Assembly: GCA_024742735.1 (NCBI GenBank) | Contig: JANSXV010000001.1 | Coordinates: 1 to 64,000 of the forward strand | Reading direction: 5' to 3' | DNA: 64,000 bases | Source: Alphaproteobacteria bacterium | GTDB taxonomy: Bacteria > Pseudomonadota > Alphaproteobacteria > Caulobacterales > Maricaulaceae | In this document: in pieces, positions 8,741 to 18,337 of the stretch | How positions within the stretch are numbered: the first letter of the stretch is position 1 | How the letters are laid out: each line of letters starts with the position of its first letter | Made by a program: the position numbers and the translations under genes | Notes under the pieces: model-generated | What the model saw: the letters and a program-made list of their open reading frames with translations, nothing else | Database searches by the model: none | What the model was told of the DNA's origin: nothing

Positions 8741-11700
8741 CTACTCGGCCGGAGACGGGTGCCCCGGCGGCTCGGCCGGCAGGCGGCGGCCGTCTTCACT
8801 GGCGCGTTCACCTTCATGGCCGACATCAACGCCGTCCGCTCCGCTCTCATGGCCTGAATAGCCCGCGCCGATCATGGGCTGCCACTGGCCGGTCCACAGC
8901 GACTTCACCAGCCGCTTGATGTCCACCCCGACGGCGTAGAGCGCGGGAACCAGGAACAGCGTCAGGAACAATGCGAACACCACCGCAAAGCCGAGCGCGA
9001 CCACCATGGGCTTGAGGAACTGGGCCTGAGTGGAGCGCTCCAGCATCATCGGCACGATGCCCAGGAAGGTCGTCACCGTGGTCAGCAGGATCGGCCGGAA
9101 GCGCTGCACGCCCGCGTCCACGAGGGCCTGGAACGCCCCGACGCCGCGCTCTCGCAACCGGTTCACGAAGTCCACGAGCACCAGGTTGTCGTTGATCACG
9201 ACCCCCGCCGCAGCGCCCACTCCGAAGAAGGAGAACATGGCCAGCGGCATGCCGAACAGCAAGTGGCCGAACACCGCGCCGGCGAAGGCGAACGGGATGG
9301 CCGTCATGATCAGCAACGGCTGCCAGTAGGACCGGAAGGCGATGGCCAGCATGACATACATGGAGCCCAGCATCAGGATCTGCAGGGTCTGCAGCTCGGC
9401 CATGAACTCACGCTGGTTCTGCGCCTCGCCGATCTCGCCTTCGGTCAGGCCGGGATAACGCGCCTCAAGCTCCGGGAAGAAGGTCTCCCGCAGGTCACGG
9501 CGGATCTCGCCGGCCGCGTCCGGATTGGACAGCTCGGTCGAGACGGTCACCGTGCGCTGACGCTCCAGACGGCGGATCCGGTTGATGCCCGGCGCGAACT
9601 CCACGTCGGCCACGGCGGCCAGCGGGATCTCCCGGCCGTCCGGGGTGCGAATGCGCAGGTTACGCACCGCATCCAGGCTGTCGCGGAGCTCGCGGGGATA
9701 GCGCACCATCACCCGGACATCCTCGCCGCCGCGCGGCAGGCGCTGGGCCTCGACCCCGTAAAAGGCCTGACGAACCTGGCTGGTCACGTCGCCGAGCGTC
9801 AGTCCCAGGGCCTGGGCGTCTGGGCGCAGGGTGAACCGCATCTCTTCAGCCGACGCCTGGAGATTGTCGACCACGTCATAGGTGGCGGCGTAGCTGCGCA
9901 GCTGCTCCTTCAGGTCATCGGAGGCCCGGCGCAGCACGTCGAGATCCGGGTGATTCAGCGCGAAGCGCATGCCCGTCTCGTTCTCGTTGATCGAGAAGTC
10001 GAACTCGATCTCCTCAGCGTCAGGGATCGGTCCCATGACATCACGCAGGACCTGCGAGATATCAGCCATGGGGATGGGCTCGGGGCGCTCTTCCGGACCA
10101 GCGACCTGGATCCACGCGCGCACCGAAGAGCCCGACGCGATGGTCGCGGCGCCGCGCACCATGTCGAAGTCGCCATACAGATCAGCATAGTGCTCGTCGA
10201 GCGCGACCTGGGCCTGTTCCAGCTGCTCGCGCACCTGGTTGACCCGCGACCACGGCGCTCCCTCGGGCAGCTCGATCGTGGCCTGGATCAGCTCGTTCTC
10301 CACGTTCGGCATGAAGCTGAAGCCGACCCGGCCGGTGTTCATGAGCACGATCGCAAGGGCGAACAGCATCACGAAGAACACCACCGTGGCGTACCGGAAG
10401 CGGATGCAGACCGCCAGGAAGGGCGCATAGACCCGCCGCGCGAACACCACCAGCGCGTTCGCGATGCCGGCCTGCAGCTTGATCAGCGGACCGAAAAAGC
10501 CGGTGGTCTTCTGCGGACCCAGATGGGCCAGGTGGGCGGGCAGGATGAACAGCGCTTCGATCAGCGAGAAGGTCAGGGCCGCGATCACCACGAGAGAGAT
10601 CTGGCGGGTGAACTGAACCTCCGGACCGGTCAGCAGCATCCAGGGCGCGAACGCCATCATCGTGGTGATGACTGCGAAGACGACGGGCTTGGCGACCATC
10701 TGCACGCCGACCACGGCGGCGGTCATGCCGCGCTCGCCGCGCTCGACCCTGTTGTGGATGTTCTCCCCGACGATGATCGCGTCGTCCACGACCACCCCGA
10801 TCACGATCAGGAAGGCGAACAGGGACAACATGTTCAGCGTCACGCCGAGCATCGGCAGCAGCAACATGCCGCCGGCAAAGGCCGTCGCGATGCCGATGGT
10901 CACCCAGAAGGCCACGATGGGACGCAGGAACAGGATCAGCGTGATCAGGACGAGGATCAGGCCGATCACGGCTGAATTCGAGATCGTCGTCATGCGCGAC
11001 TCGTACAGCTCGCTCATGTCGAACCAGGGCGACAGAGTCACGCTGGGCGGCAGTTCGGCGCGCTTCTCCTCGATGAAGCGCTGCATCTGCTCCGACAGTG
11101 TCACCACGTCCACGTCGCCGGTGGTGCGGATGTCGATCAGCACCATGGTCTGGCCGTTGAACGTGCCCACGAAGTCAAAGTCCCGAAGGCCGTCGGTGAC
11201 TGTGGCCACGTCGCCGACACGCACGACGCCGCCTTCGGGCGTCTGGCGGATGATGATCTGCTCGAAGTCCGCCGCCGTGTCGGCCAGCTGGCGCGAGGTG
11301 AGGGACACCGAGCCCTGAGCTGTTCTCACCGACCCCGCGCTCGCGTTCAGCGAGGAGGCGCGGACCGCCTGGGCGACCTCGGTGAAGGACAGGCTATAGC
11401 GGCGAAGCGCTTCCTCGGAGATCTCGATGGCGACTTCTTCGCTCAGACGCGCCTGGGTGTTGATGAGCTGGGCCTCGGGAACACGCGCCGCGATGTCGTC
11501 GCGGATATCCTCGGCGATGCGTTGCAGCTCGCGGCGGTCGATATCGCCATGCACGGCCATCATGAAGGTCTGCTGCTCGCTCTGCCAGCGGCTGACCACG
11601 GGGCGGTAGGCGTCGCGCGGCAGGTTGTTGATGGAGTCCACGCGCAGCTTGATCTCGTCGATAAAGGCCGTGATCTCCTGGTCGCGCTGGCCTTCCACCC

Positions 11701-12004
11701 AGACCCGGGCCGAGCCTTCCGAGGCCATGGCGGACAGCTCCTCGACGCCTTGGAGGTCGGTCAACGCCTCCTCGATGCGCAGGATGATCTGCTCCTCGAC
11801 CTCCTGGGGAGAGGCGCCCGGCCAGGCCACGGAAATCGTGGCGCCGGGGAAGGTGCCGGACGGGAAGGTTTCCCGCTGCAGCTGGGTGAAGCCGATGATG
11901 CCGCCGATGAAGGCGATGATCATCAACAGGTTGGCCGCCACCGAGTTGCGGGCCCACCAGGCCAGCAGGCCGCGATGTTCGGCTTCTTCAGGACGCTGAA
12001 CCAT
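8741..12004 (-). CDS. RND efflux transporter, inner-membrane permease
   Basis: Proton-driven RND pump of 1087 residues, of the AcrB/MdtB type by architecture. It has a first transmembrane helix (about 20-40), a large periplasmic porter domain with a PGASPQEVEEQI stretch, a block of helices around 340-560, a second periplasmic domain and a final helix block ending near 1045. The proton-relay aspartates are present in VVDDAIIVGEN (about 400-410). The last 40 residues form a charged cytoplasmic tail. The ATG has an AAGGA ribosome binding site. It follows the adaptor gene by 31 bp and the outer-membrane factor gene lies further upstream, giving a complete three-part pump. Substrates are unknown. 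Confidence 0.95.
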   Translation of the reverse strand: MVQRPEEAEHRGLLAWWARNSVAANLLMIIAFIGGIIGFTQLQRETFPSGTFPGATISVAWPGASPQEVEEQIILRIEEALTDLQGVEELSAMASEGSARVWVEGQRDQEITAFIDEIKLRVDSINNLPRDAYRPVVSRWQSEQQTFMMAVHGDIDRRELQRIAEDIRDDIAARVPEAQLINTQARLSEEVAIEISEEALRRYSLSFTEVAQAVRASSLNASAGSVRTAQGSVSLTSRQLADTAADFEQIIIRQTPEGGVVRVGDVATVTDGLRDFDFVGTFNGQTMVLIDIRTTGDVDVVTLSEQMQRFIEEKRAELPPSVTLSPWFDMSELYESRMTTISNSAVIGLILVLITLILFLRPIVAFWVTIGIATAFAGGMLLLPMLGVTLNMLSLFAFLIVIGVVVDDAIIVGENIHNRVERGERGMTAAVVGVQMVAKPVVFAVITTMMAFAPWMLLTGPEVQFTRQISLVVIAALTFSLIEALFILPAHLAHLGPQKTTGFFGPLIKLQAGIANALVVFARRVYAPFLAVCIRFRYATVVFFVMLFALAIVLMNTGRVGFSFMPNVENELIQATIELPEGAPWSRVNQVREQLEQAQVALDEHYADLYGDFDMVRGAATIASGSSVRAWIQVAGPEERPEPIPMADISQVLRDVMGPIPDAEEIEFDFSINENETGMRFALNHPDLDVLRRASDDLKEQLRSYAATYDVVDNLQASAEEMRFTLRPDAQALGLTLGDVTSQVRQAFYGVEAQRLPRGGEDVRVMVRYPRELRDSLDAVRNLRIRTPDGREIPLAAVADVEFAPGINRIRRLERQRTVTVSTELSNPDAAGEIRRDLRETFFPELEARYPGLTEGEIGEAQNQREFMAELQTLQILMLGSMYVMLAIAFRSYWQPLLIMTAIPFAFAGAVFGHLLFGMPLAMFSFFGVGAAAGVVINDNLVLVDFVNRLRERGVGAFQALVDAGVQRFRPILLTTVTTFLGIVPMMLERSTQAQFLKPMVVALGFAVVFALFLTLFLVPALYAVGVDIKRLVKSLWTGQWQPMIGAGYSGHESGADGVDVGHEGERASEDGRRLPAEPPGHPSPAE

Positions 12005-12035
12005 TGTCTGTTCCTTCGCTCTTCGCGCTCAGGGC

Positions 12036-13313
12036 CTAGCGGCCGGCGGCGGTTTGGGCGGCCTGATCGGCCACGGCGGATTCGTCCTCGGACGCATCGT
12101 CATCAGACTCCGCTTCCGGCTCGGGATCGAGCGGCTCGCCGTCTGGACCCAGGGCGCGCACGGCCATGCCTTCAATGGCGCCGCGCACCGGAGAGGTGAT
12201 GACACGCTCGCCTTCGCTGACGCCGGACGCGATCACGACCCGCTCGGGATTGGAGTCGACCACCTCGACCTGGCGGATCGACAGCGTTCCATCCAGCTCG
12301 GCCACATAGATCCGGTCCGCGCCGCGCAGGGCCGAACGGGGCAGGACATAGGCCCGGTCAATGGACCGGCCGGTGACCTCGGCCCGGACGAACAGGCCGA
12401 CCGCCAAGGGTGCGCCCGCGTCTTCCGCGGCGGCGCCATAGGGGTCGTTGACCTCGACGATGGCGCTCAAGGTGCGGGTCTGCGGATCGATGACGGAGTC
12501 GGTGCGAACGATCTCACCCTCCCAGATGCGCTGCTGACCGCCGATCACGGCTGACAGCCGCACTTGCGGGCCGGGATCAGCATCGGTGGCCTGGAAGGCC
12601 AGCGGGATGTTCAGCAGCGTCAGCTCGCCGTCGCTCATGGGAAGGTTCACTTCCACGGTTTCGGTGGCGAAGACCCGGCCCAGGCGCGCGCCGGGGCTGA
12701 TGAACTGGCCCAGATCAGCGGACTTGGCGCGCACCCGGCCGTCGAATGGCGCGGAGATGCGTGTGCGTGACAGGTTCAGCCGCGCTTCGGCCAGGCTCGC
12801 CTCGGCGGCGGCCAGCTGGGCGCGGGCGTCGGCCAGCTGCGGCTCGCGCAAGGTGAGGGCGCTCGCCTGGCCTTCACCCAGGGCTTCCCACTCTTCGCGG
12901 GCAAGCTCGGATTCGGCCTCTTCGCGGATCAGCTGCTGCTGACGCTGGGACACCAGGGCCTGGGCGCGGGTGACCGCAAGGCGATGGTCGGCGTCTTCAA
13001 GCTGGATCAGGACCTCGCCGGCCTCGAAATAGCCGCCCTGAACGAAGCTCGGATTGACGTACTGGATCCGGCCTGCGACCTGCGCGGTGAGATCGATCTC
13101 GATCAGCGGAGTCACTTCGCCCTGGGTCGTCACGGACAGCTGGACCGGTTCGGGCCGGGCTTCAGCAACGAAGACCGCCGCAGGGCGAACCGTGGATTCC
13201 GCCCTCTGAGGCTGGGGCTGCGTCGCCCCGAGCACGACGAAAAGGGCGACGAACCCGACCACGATGAGGCCTGGAACCCCGAAGAGAAGAATGCGACCGA
13301 TGATCTTGCTCAT
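12036..13313 (-). CDS. RND efflux periplasmic adaptor (membrane fusion protein)
   Basis: A 425-residue adaptor that bridges the inner-membrane pump and the outer-membrane channel. It has an N-terminal membrane anchor (IVVGFVALFVVLGA), a beta-barrel/lipoyl half (ISAPFDGRVRAKSADLGQFISPG is the second lipoyl half), an alpha-helical hairpin rich in Gln/Glu/Ala (about 125-185), and a C-terminal acidic tail. The ATG at 13313 is preferred over a TTG six bases upstream because an AGAGG site lies at the right distance from the ATG. It is the middle gene of the efflux operon, between the outer-membrane factor and the permease. Confidence 0.93.
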   Translation of the reverse strand: MSKIIGRILLFGVPGLIVVGFVALFVVLGATQPQPQRAESTVRPAAVFVAEARPEPVQLSVTTQGEVTPLIEIDLTAQVAGRIQYVNPSFVQGGYFEAGEVLIQLEDADHRLAVTRAQALVSQRQQQLIREEAESELAREEWEALGEGQASALTLREPQLADARAQLAAAEASLAEARLNLSRTRISAPFDGRVRAKSADLGQFISPGARLGRVFATETVEVNLPMSDGELTLLNIPLAFQATDADPGPQVRLSAVIGGQQRIWEGEIVRTDSVIDPQTRTLSAIVEVNDPYGAAAEDAGAPLAVGLFVRAEVTGRSIDRAYVLPRSALRGADRIYVAELDGTLSIRQVEVVDSNPERVVIASGVSEGERVITSPVRGAIEGMAVRALGPDGEPLDPEPEAESDDDASEDESAVADQAAQTAAGR

Positions 13314-13368
13314 GACCAACCTCTTTATGTGTGTCTCGCTGCCGGTCTGACGCCGGCTGAAACCGTCT

Positions 13369-14751
13369 CTACTGATCAGCCGGGGCGATGCCGCCGCCGG
13401 CGTTGAAATCGTCCGCGATCGCCAGGTGAAGGGCGATGCGGTTATCGACGCGCTGGGCGCGCGCGGTGATGAGTTGTCCCTGGGCGCTGATGAGACGGCT
13501 CTGGGCGTCGATCAGCTCGAAGATCGTGGCCACGCCGGACGCATACTGGCGTTCGACCAGAGCCAGGGCCTCCGACGCTTCTTCAGAAGCCCGGGTCAGG
13601 GCGTCCACCCGCTCGGCGAGGCGCGCATCTGCGTCGATGGCGTTCTCCGCTTCGCGAAGGGCGTTGAGCGCGGTGTTGACATAGGAGGCCGCCAGACGGC
13701 GCGCCTCGGCCTCGGTCCGGTCGCGCTCGGCGCGCAGGGCCCCGCCGCGGAAGATCGGCGCCAGGATCGACGCGGCGACGCTGCTGACCAGTTCATCGGC
13801 GTCGAACACGTCTTCGATACTGGAAGCCGAATCCGACAGCTCGGCGCGCAGCGACAGACCGGGGTAGAGCGCCTTGCTGGCGGCGTCGGCGGAGAATCCG
13901 GCCGCCGACAGCCGGGCGCCGGCTGCAACGATGTCGGGCCGGCGCTCGAACAGGGCCTGGGGCGAACCCGGGTCGGGCAGCGCGGCAAGTGCGGGAAGAG
14001 CGCCCGCGGCGTCGATGGCGCCGGCGGGATAGTCGCCCAGAAGGACTTCAAGGGTCCGCGCGGCGGCGCGCTCGGAGCGAACGCGGGAGGAGAGACCGGC
14101 TTCGGACGAAGCCAGCGCGGATCGCGCCGTACGGACATCGGAAGACCGTGCGACGCCGCGATTGAAGCGCCGCTCCACGATTTCCAGCTGGCGCTGGCGC
14201 GTGGCGACGTCCTGCCGGGCCAGGTCTGTCTGCAGCGCTGCTTCATTGAGGGCGTACCAGGCGCGGGCGGCGGCGGCGGCGATTGAGAGCCGCGCGCCGT
14301 ACCAGTCGGCGCGTGAGGCGTCCGCGGACAGCGCTCCGGCACGGGCCTGGTCGCTCAGGCGGCCCCAGACATCGGCCTGCCAGCTGGCTTCAAGGCCGAG
14401 CGAGAAGCTCGATCCGCTGGAGAATCCGCCGTCCTGCTCACGCGCGCCGAATGAACCGTCGAGCGTTGGAAGGCGCGATGCGCCGGCCGCGCGGGCGCGA
14501 GCCTCGGCGGCTTCCAGAGCCGCGCGGGCAGCCTGTATGTCCGGATTGTCGCGCAAGGCTTCAGCGACGAGGGCCGGGAGCGCGGGATCGTCAAACGCCG
14601 CGACCCAGTCGGACAAGGCCGGCGCCGTTGCAGCGTCCAGCGCGGCGAAACGCGCCGGGGCCTCGACAGGGGCGGCGGTGTCCGGTCCGGCTGGCGTGGC
14701 GCAGGCCGCAAGCGTCAGAGCCGCGAGGGCTGGGGAGAAACGAAGAAGCAA
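13369..14751 (-). CDS. RND efflux outer-membrane factor, NodT/TolC-type lipoprotein
   Basis: Outer-membrane channel of the tripartite pump, 460 residues. The N-terminus is a lipoprotein signal (ALAALTLAAC). Two internal repeats of the outer-membrane efflux domain can be followed, with DNPDIQAARAALEAAEARARAAGASRLP in the first helical hairpin and RRPDIVAAGARLSAAGFSADAA in the second. The start chosen is a TTG at 14751, because AGGAG lies nine bases upstream and the signal peptide starts there; a longer TTG start at 14820 has no such site. It is the first gene of the efflux operon. Downstream are the adaptor and permease genes. Confidence 0.9.
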   Translation of the reverse strand: MLLRFSPALAALTLAACATPAGPDTAAPVEAPARFAALDAATAPALSDWVAAFDDPALPALVAEALRDNPDIQAARAALEAAEARARAAGASRLPTLDGSFGAREQDGGFSSGSSFSLGLEASWQADVWGRLSDQARAGALSADASRADWYGARLSIAAAAARAWYALNEAALQTDLARQDVATRQRQLEIVERRFNRGVARSSDVRTARSALASSEAGLSSRVRSERAAARTLEVLLGDYPAGAIDAAGALPALAALPDPGSPQALFERRPDIVAAGARLSAAGFSADAASKALYPGLSLRAELSDSASSIEDVFDADELVSSVAASILAPIFRGGALRAERDRTEAEARRLAASYVNTALNALREAENAIDADARLAERVDALTRASEEASEALALVERQYASGVATIFELIDAQSRLISAQGQLITARAQRVDNRIALHLAIADDFNAGGGIAPADQ

Positions 14752-15052
14752 AACGACGGCTCCTGTTAGGTCTTTTGTATTTGGCGGCACCGTACGACCC
14801 GTCTCTCGAAAGTCAATCAAATCTTATCGAAAAACGACAAAAATTTCTCGAATTACGAAAAATTCATGTTGGGTGCTTGCTCCACCTGTTCACCGTTGGA
14901 CGTGATCTTCGCCCGATTTTCAGGCGCTTATCCCTTGATGCGCCAAGGGGCCTACCTGGATGCAGTCCTGTGCGGAAGTGACAGATGTAAGGAGCGGCCA
15001 TGCGCCAATGCAGGGGTTTCGCGGCTGTCACAATCCCGTGGTATCAGGCGGC
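14752..15052. other. Divergent promoter region between efflux operon and phoR
   Basis: This 301-bp stretch holds no convincing gene. Bases about 14800-14880 are strikingly AT-rich for this genome, with A and T runs, and probably hold the efflux operon promoter. Nearer to phoR there is GTGACAG at 14978-14984 and CTGTCAC at 15025-15031, which are Pho-box-like half sites in opposite orientation. Neither has a convincing second 11-base repeat unit. No regulator gene for the pump is adjacent. Confidence 0.5.
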
Positions 15053-16489
15053 ATGGTTAAACACCGCAGCGATTCCAGCGCGCCACGCATGCTCGACCGG
15101 CCCCGGCGCCGGGACATCGCCCTGACGGCGGGATTGTGCATTCTGGTGCTTGCGGTTCTGGCCCTGGCCGGAGAAGTCAGCCCCGGCGTGTTCTTCGCTG
15201 GCGCGGCGGCGACCGCAGCGCTCGCCTTCGTTTATTATCTGACCGCGTTGAGCGCAGCCGAGCCGGCAAAGCGCATCGGCGAGACGGCACGCGTGCGCGA
15301 CGTCGACGGGGAAGCCTGCGAGACCATGCTGGACCGTCTGCCGATCCCTGTTCTGATGATTGGTGCGGGCGGCCGGATCGAGCGGGCGAACCCCGCCGCG
15401 CGCGCTTTTCTCGGGCTGGGCGCAGAACGCGGGCTGCTTTCCACGGTGCTGCGCCAGCCCCGCGTTCTTGAGGCGGTCAGCGCAGCCCTTCGCGGAGAGA
15501 AGGGCGCTGTCGTGGAGTATTCCACGATGGCGCCGCTGGAGAGCCATGTGCGCGCTTTCGTGGAGCCGATCCGCCTGTCCACGCCAGGCCCCATGCCCTT
15601 CCGCGCCATGTTGGTGCTGGCCGACGACACCTCTTCCAAGCGGGCTGAGCGGATGCGCGCTGACTTTCTGGCCAACGCCAGCCATGAGCTTCGCACTCCG
15701 CTGGCGTCGCTGGCCGGCTTCATTGAGACATTGTCCGGCCCCGCCCGCGACGATCCGGAGGCGCAGGAGCGCTTCCTGGAGATCATGCGCGTGCAGACCG
15801 AGCGCATGCGCCGCCTGATCGACGATCTTCTGTCGCTGTCGCGCGTTGAAATGAACGAGCACCTGCCGCCCGCCGGCGAGGTCGATCTCAATGCGGTCAT
15901 CCGCGACGTTCGCGAAGCGCTTGCGCCGGTGCTCGGGCCCCGTGACATCTCGCTGGAGCTTCGCCCCGAGGAGGAAGCCGCGATCGTCGTTGGCGACCGC
16001 GACCAGATATACGAGGTTGTCGAAAACCTGGTTGAGAACGCCGCGAAGTATTCCGCCGACGGCGCATCGATCTGCCTGTGCGTCCATTACGGACACACGC
16101 GCGACGCGGCCGAGCATCTGCCTGAACGCATAGACCCGGAGTCAGGGCGCCTGACGCTTTCGGCGCCCGCGCTGGACTCTGACGCCCGATACGGGGTCGT
16201 GCGCGTGCGCGACAGCGGCCAGGGAATCGAGCGCCGCTTCCTGCCACGCCTGTCCGAGCGGTTCTTCCGGGTCGACGGGCAGAAGAGCGGACCCACGTCA
16301 GGAACCGGGCTGGGCCTGGCCATCGTCAAGCACATCGTGAGCCGACACCGGGGCGGTTTCACGGTGGAAAGCGCGCCCGGCAAGGGATCGGTGTTCTCCG
16401 TGTTTTTTCCGGTGTCGCGCAAGGCCCGGGTCTCCCCGCCGTCCAGCTCTGCCGCTCAAGAGGCATCGACGCAACCGGTCGCGCACTAG
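15053..16489 (+). CDS. phoR: Phosphate regulon sensor histidine kinase
   Basis: Membrane-bound sensor kinase of 478 residues that phosphorylates PhoB when phosphate is scarce. Two N-terminal membrane helices (about 23-65) are followed by a PAS domain (LPIPVLMIGAGGRIERANPA), the dimerisation/phosphoacceptor segment NASHELRTPLASL with His211, and an ATPase domain with LVENAAKYS, DSGQGI and GTGLGLAIVKHI. The ATG at 15053 is the best start near the first helix; the open frame extends upstream without family resemblance. The position directly before pstC, with phoB at the far end of the cluster, is the Caulobacter-like arrangement and supports the name. Confidence 0.92.
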   Translation: MVKHRSDSSAPRMLDRPRRRDIALTAGLCILVLAVLALAGEVSPGVFFAGAAATAALAFVYYLTALSAAEPAKRIGETARVRDVDGEACETMLDRLPIPVLMIGAGGRIERANPAARAFLGLGAERGLLSTVLRQPRVLEAVSAALRGEKGAVVEYSTMAPLESHVRAFVEPIRLSTPGPMPFRAMLVLADDTSSKRAERMRADFLANASHELRTPLASLAGFIETLSGPARDDPEAQERFLEIMRVQTERMRRLIDDLLSLSRVEMNEHLPPAGEVDLNAVIRDVREALAPVLGPRDISLELRPEEEAAIVVGDRDQIYEVVENLVENAAKYSADGASICLCVHYGHTRDAAEHLPERIDPESGRLTLSAPALDSDARYGVVRVRDSGQGIERRFLPRLSERFFRVDGQKSGPTSGTGLGLAIVKHIVSRHRGGFTVESAPGKGSVFSVFFPVSRKARVSPPSSSAAQEASTQPVAH

Positions 16490-16513
16490 ATCGCTCCACG
16501 CTCTTCCGGGGTG

Positions 16514-16542
16514 GTGTCACGGAAATGTTATAAAAGCGTCAT
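16514..16542 (+). promoter_or_regulatory. Pho box before pstC (PhoB binding site)
   Basis: Three 7-base units occur at exact 11-base spacing: GTGTCAC (16514), ATGTTAT (16525) and GCGTCAT (16536), separated by the 4-base spacers GGAA and AAAA. This matches the known Pho box design of CTGTCAT-like direct repeats with AT-rich spacers. It lies about 105 bp before the pstC start, so PhoB should activate pstCAB-phoU-phoB from here. Confidence 0.8.
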
Positions 16543-16648
16543 TTTCAATTGACCGAGCCGGAGCAGGGTCCAGCGCTAACTCAGTGTCGAGCCGCCCCGC
16601 CCGCCGCCGTCCGGGTCCGGGGCGTTTCGACGTAGGCAGGTAAGCCCC

Positions 16649-18337
16649 ATGCAGATCTCGGTGCTGGTTGCGCTGACATTGCTGGTTCTGACGGCGGTCG
16701 GCTTTCTGGTCGGGCGGCGCCGGGCCCTGAGCGCCGCGGACGGTCAGCCCGCCAGCCTGCACTCTCTGCCGGATTATTACGGATATTATATCGCGCTGTG
16801 GACCGGCGCGCCTGCGCTGTTCCTGCTGGCGATCTATGGGATCTTCGGGGCCGCGCTGGTCAACACGCTGGCTTTCGGTCAGCTGGAACGGGACGCCGCG
16901 CCCCTGATCCGGGGCTATGAGGCCGCATTGTCGCAGGATGCGGACCACCAGATCCTGTCCGGACGCCTTGACCGTTTGAACGATCAGATCGCAGGCCTGC
17001 GCGCCGAGCTGCAGGGTGGAACTCACAGCGGCGACGTCGAAGCGGACGTGCGCCGGTTGTCCGCGCTGACGGCTGAACGCAATCAGGTGCAGGCGGGCCT
17101 TGCAGAGCGCCGCAGCGAGGTGGCGTCCGGCATCGAGGCGCGTACGCCTGACACGCCGGCGGGACGCCGGGCGCTGGCCGGCTTCGAGCACTGGCGTGCA
17201 ACGCCGGAGCGGCGTGAACTCTTCATAGCCGATGCCCGGGCGCTTGCTTTTGATGAAGGCCTGGCCAGCCGGGACACGCCCGCCCTGCGCGCCGCGGCGG
17301 CGGCGCTGCAGCCTGTGGAGCGGCTGTTCCAGTGGTCGGCCGCCGGTGCGGCGCTCGCCCTTGCGGTGGCGGGCCTCGCCTTTGCGCGCAGCCGGGTATC
17401 CCGGCGCTTCCGGGCGCGCGACCGGGTGGAAGGAGCGATCTCGGCTGTGCTTCTTCTGGCCTCGATCATCGCCATCCTGACAACGGTGGGGATCGTGTTC
17501 TCCCTGCTGTTTGAATCGATCCGCTTCTTCGCCGCCATCGACTGGCGTATCCATGAGTTTCTGTTCGGGACCCAGTGGAGCCCGCAGATCGCCATCCGCG
17601 CCGACCAGGTCGGCCAGTCCGGCGCCTTCGGTGCGGTGCCCTTGTTCGCCGGTACGGCGCTGATCACGCTCATCGCCATGGCCGTGGCGGTGCCTGTCGG
17701 TTTGTTCGCCGCGATTTACCTGTCGGAGTACGCCGGGCCGGGATTTCGGGCCTGGGCGAAGCCTGCGCTGGAGATCCTCGCAGGCGTGCCGACCGTCGTG
17801 TACGGCTTTTTCGCCCTTCTGACTGTTGGTCCGGCGCTGCGCGATTTCGCCCTCTTCCTGGGCTATGAAGATGCGGTGACCCAGAGTGCGCTGTCGGCCG
17901 GTCTGGTCATGGGCGTGATGATCATCCCGTTCGTGTCCTCGCTGTCTGATGACGTGATCAACGCGGTGCCCCAGTCCCTGCGCGACGGCGCCTACGCCAT
18001 GGGCGCGACCAAGTCAGAGACCGTGCGCCAGGTGGTTCTGCCCGCGGCGCTTCCCGGCATCGTCGGAGCGGTCCTGCTGGCCGTCAGCCGGGCGGTGGGC
18101 GAGACGATGATCGTCGTCATGGCCGCGGGTCAGGGCGCAAACCTGACCGCCAACCCGCTGGAGTCGGTCACCACCATCACCGTGCAGATCGTCATGCTGC
18201 TCACCGGCGACCAGGAGTTCGACAGCGCCAAGACCCTGTCCGCATTCGCGCTCGGACTGGTTCTGTTCGTGATGACGCTGATGCTCAACATCATCGCCCT
18301 TCGGGTCGTCCAACGCTTCCGGGAACGCTATGACTGA
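16649..18337 (+). CDS. pstC: Phosphate ABC transporter permease PstC
   Basis: Inner-membrane permease of the high-affinity phosphate importer, 562 residues. The first 240 residues, containing two membrane helices and a charged, probably coiled region, form the N-terminal extension seen in alphaproteobacterial PstC. The canonical permease part starts near 300 (GTALITLIAMAVAVPVGLFA) and includes the ATPase-contact loop DGAYAMGATKSETVRQVVLPAALPG. E. coli PstC is only about 320 residues, so the size difference is the extension. The ATG has an upstream GCAGG site. It overlaps pstA by eight bases and is preceded by the Pho box. Confidence 0.95.
   Translation: MQISVLVALTLLVLTAVGFLVGRRRALSAADGQPASLHSLPDYYGYYIALWTGAPALFLLAIYGIFGAALVNTLAFGQLERDAAPLIRGYEAALSQDADHQILSGRLDRLNDQIAGLRAELQGGTHSGDVEADVRRLSALTAERNQVQAGLAERRSEVASGIEARTPDTPAGRRALAGFEHWRATPERRELFIADARALAFDEGLASRDTPALRAAAAALQPVERLFQWSAAGAALALAVAGLAFARSRVSRRFRARDRVEGAISAVLLLASIIAILTTVGIVFSLLFESIRFFAAIDWRIHEFLFGTQWSPQIAIRADQVGQSGAFGAVPLFAGTALITLIAMAVAVPVGLFAAIYLSEYAGPGFRAWAKPALEILAGVPTVVYGFFALLTVGPALRDFALFLGYEDAVTQSALSAGLVMGVMIIPFVSSLSDDVINAVPQSLRDGAYAMGATKSETVRQVVLPAALPGIVGAVLLAVSRAVGETMIVVMAAGQGANLTANPLESVTTITVQIVMLLTGDQEFDSAKTLSAFALGLVLFVMTLMLNIIALRVVQRFRERYD

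Noticed and set aside
9263-10975. 570-residue forward open frame
   Set aside because: It is the antisense shadow of the RND permease, with runs of His, Asp and Gln and no motifs.
14978-15042. A full Pho box before phoR
   Set aside because: Only isolated half sites (GTGACAG, CTGTCAC) were found; the second 11-base unit after CTGTCAC matches the consensus in only four of seven bases.
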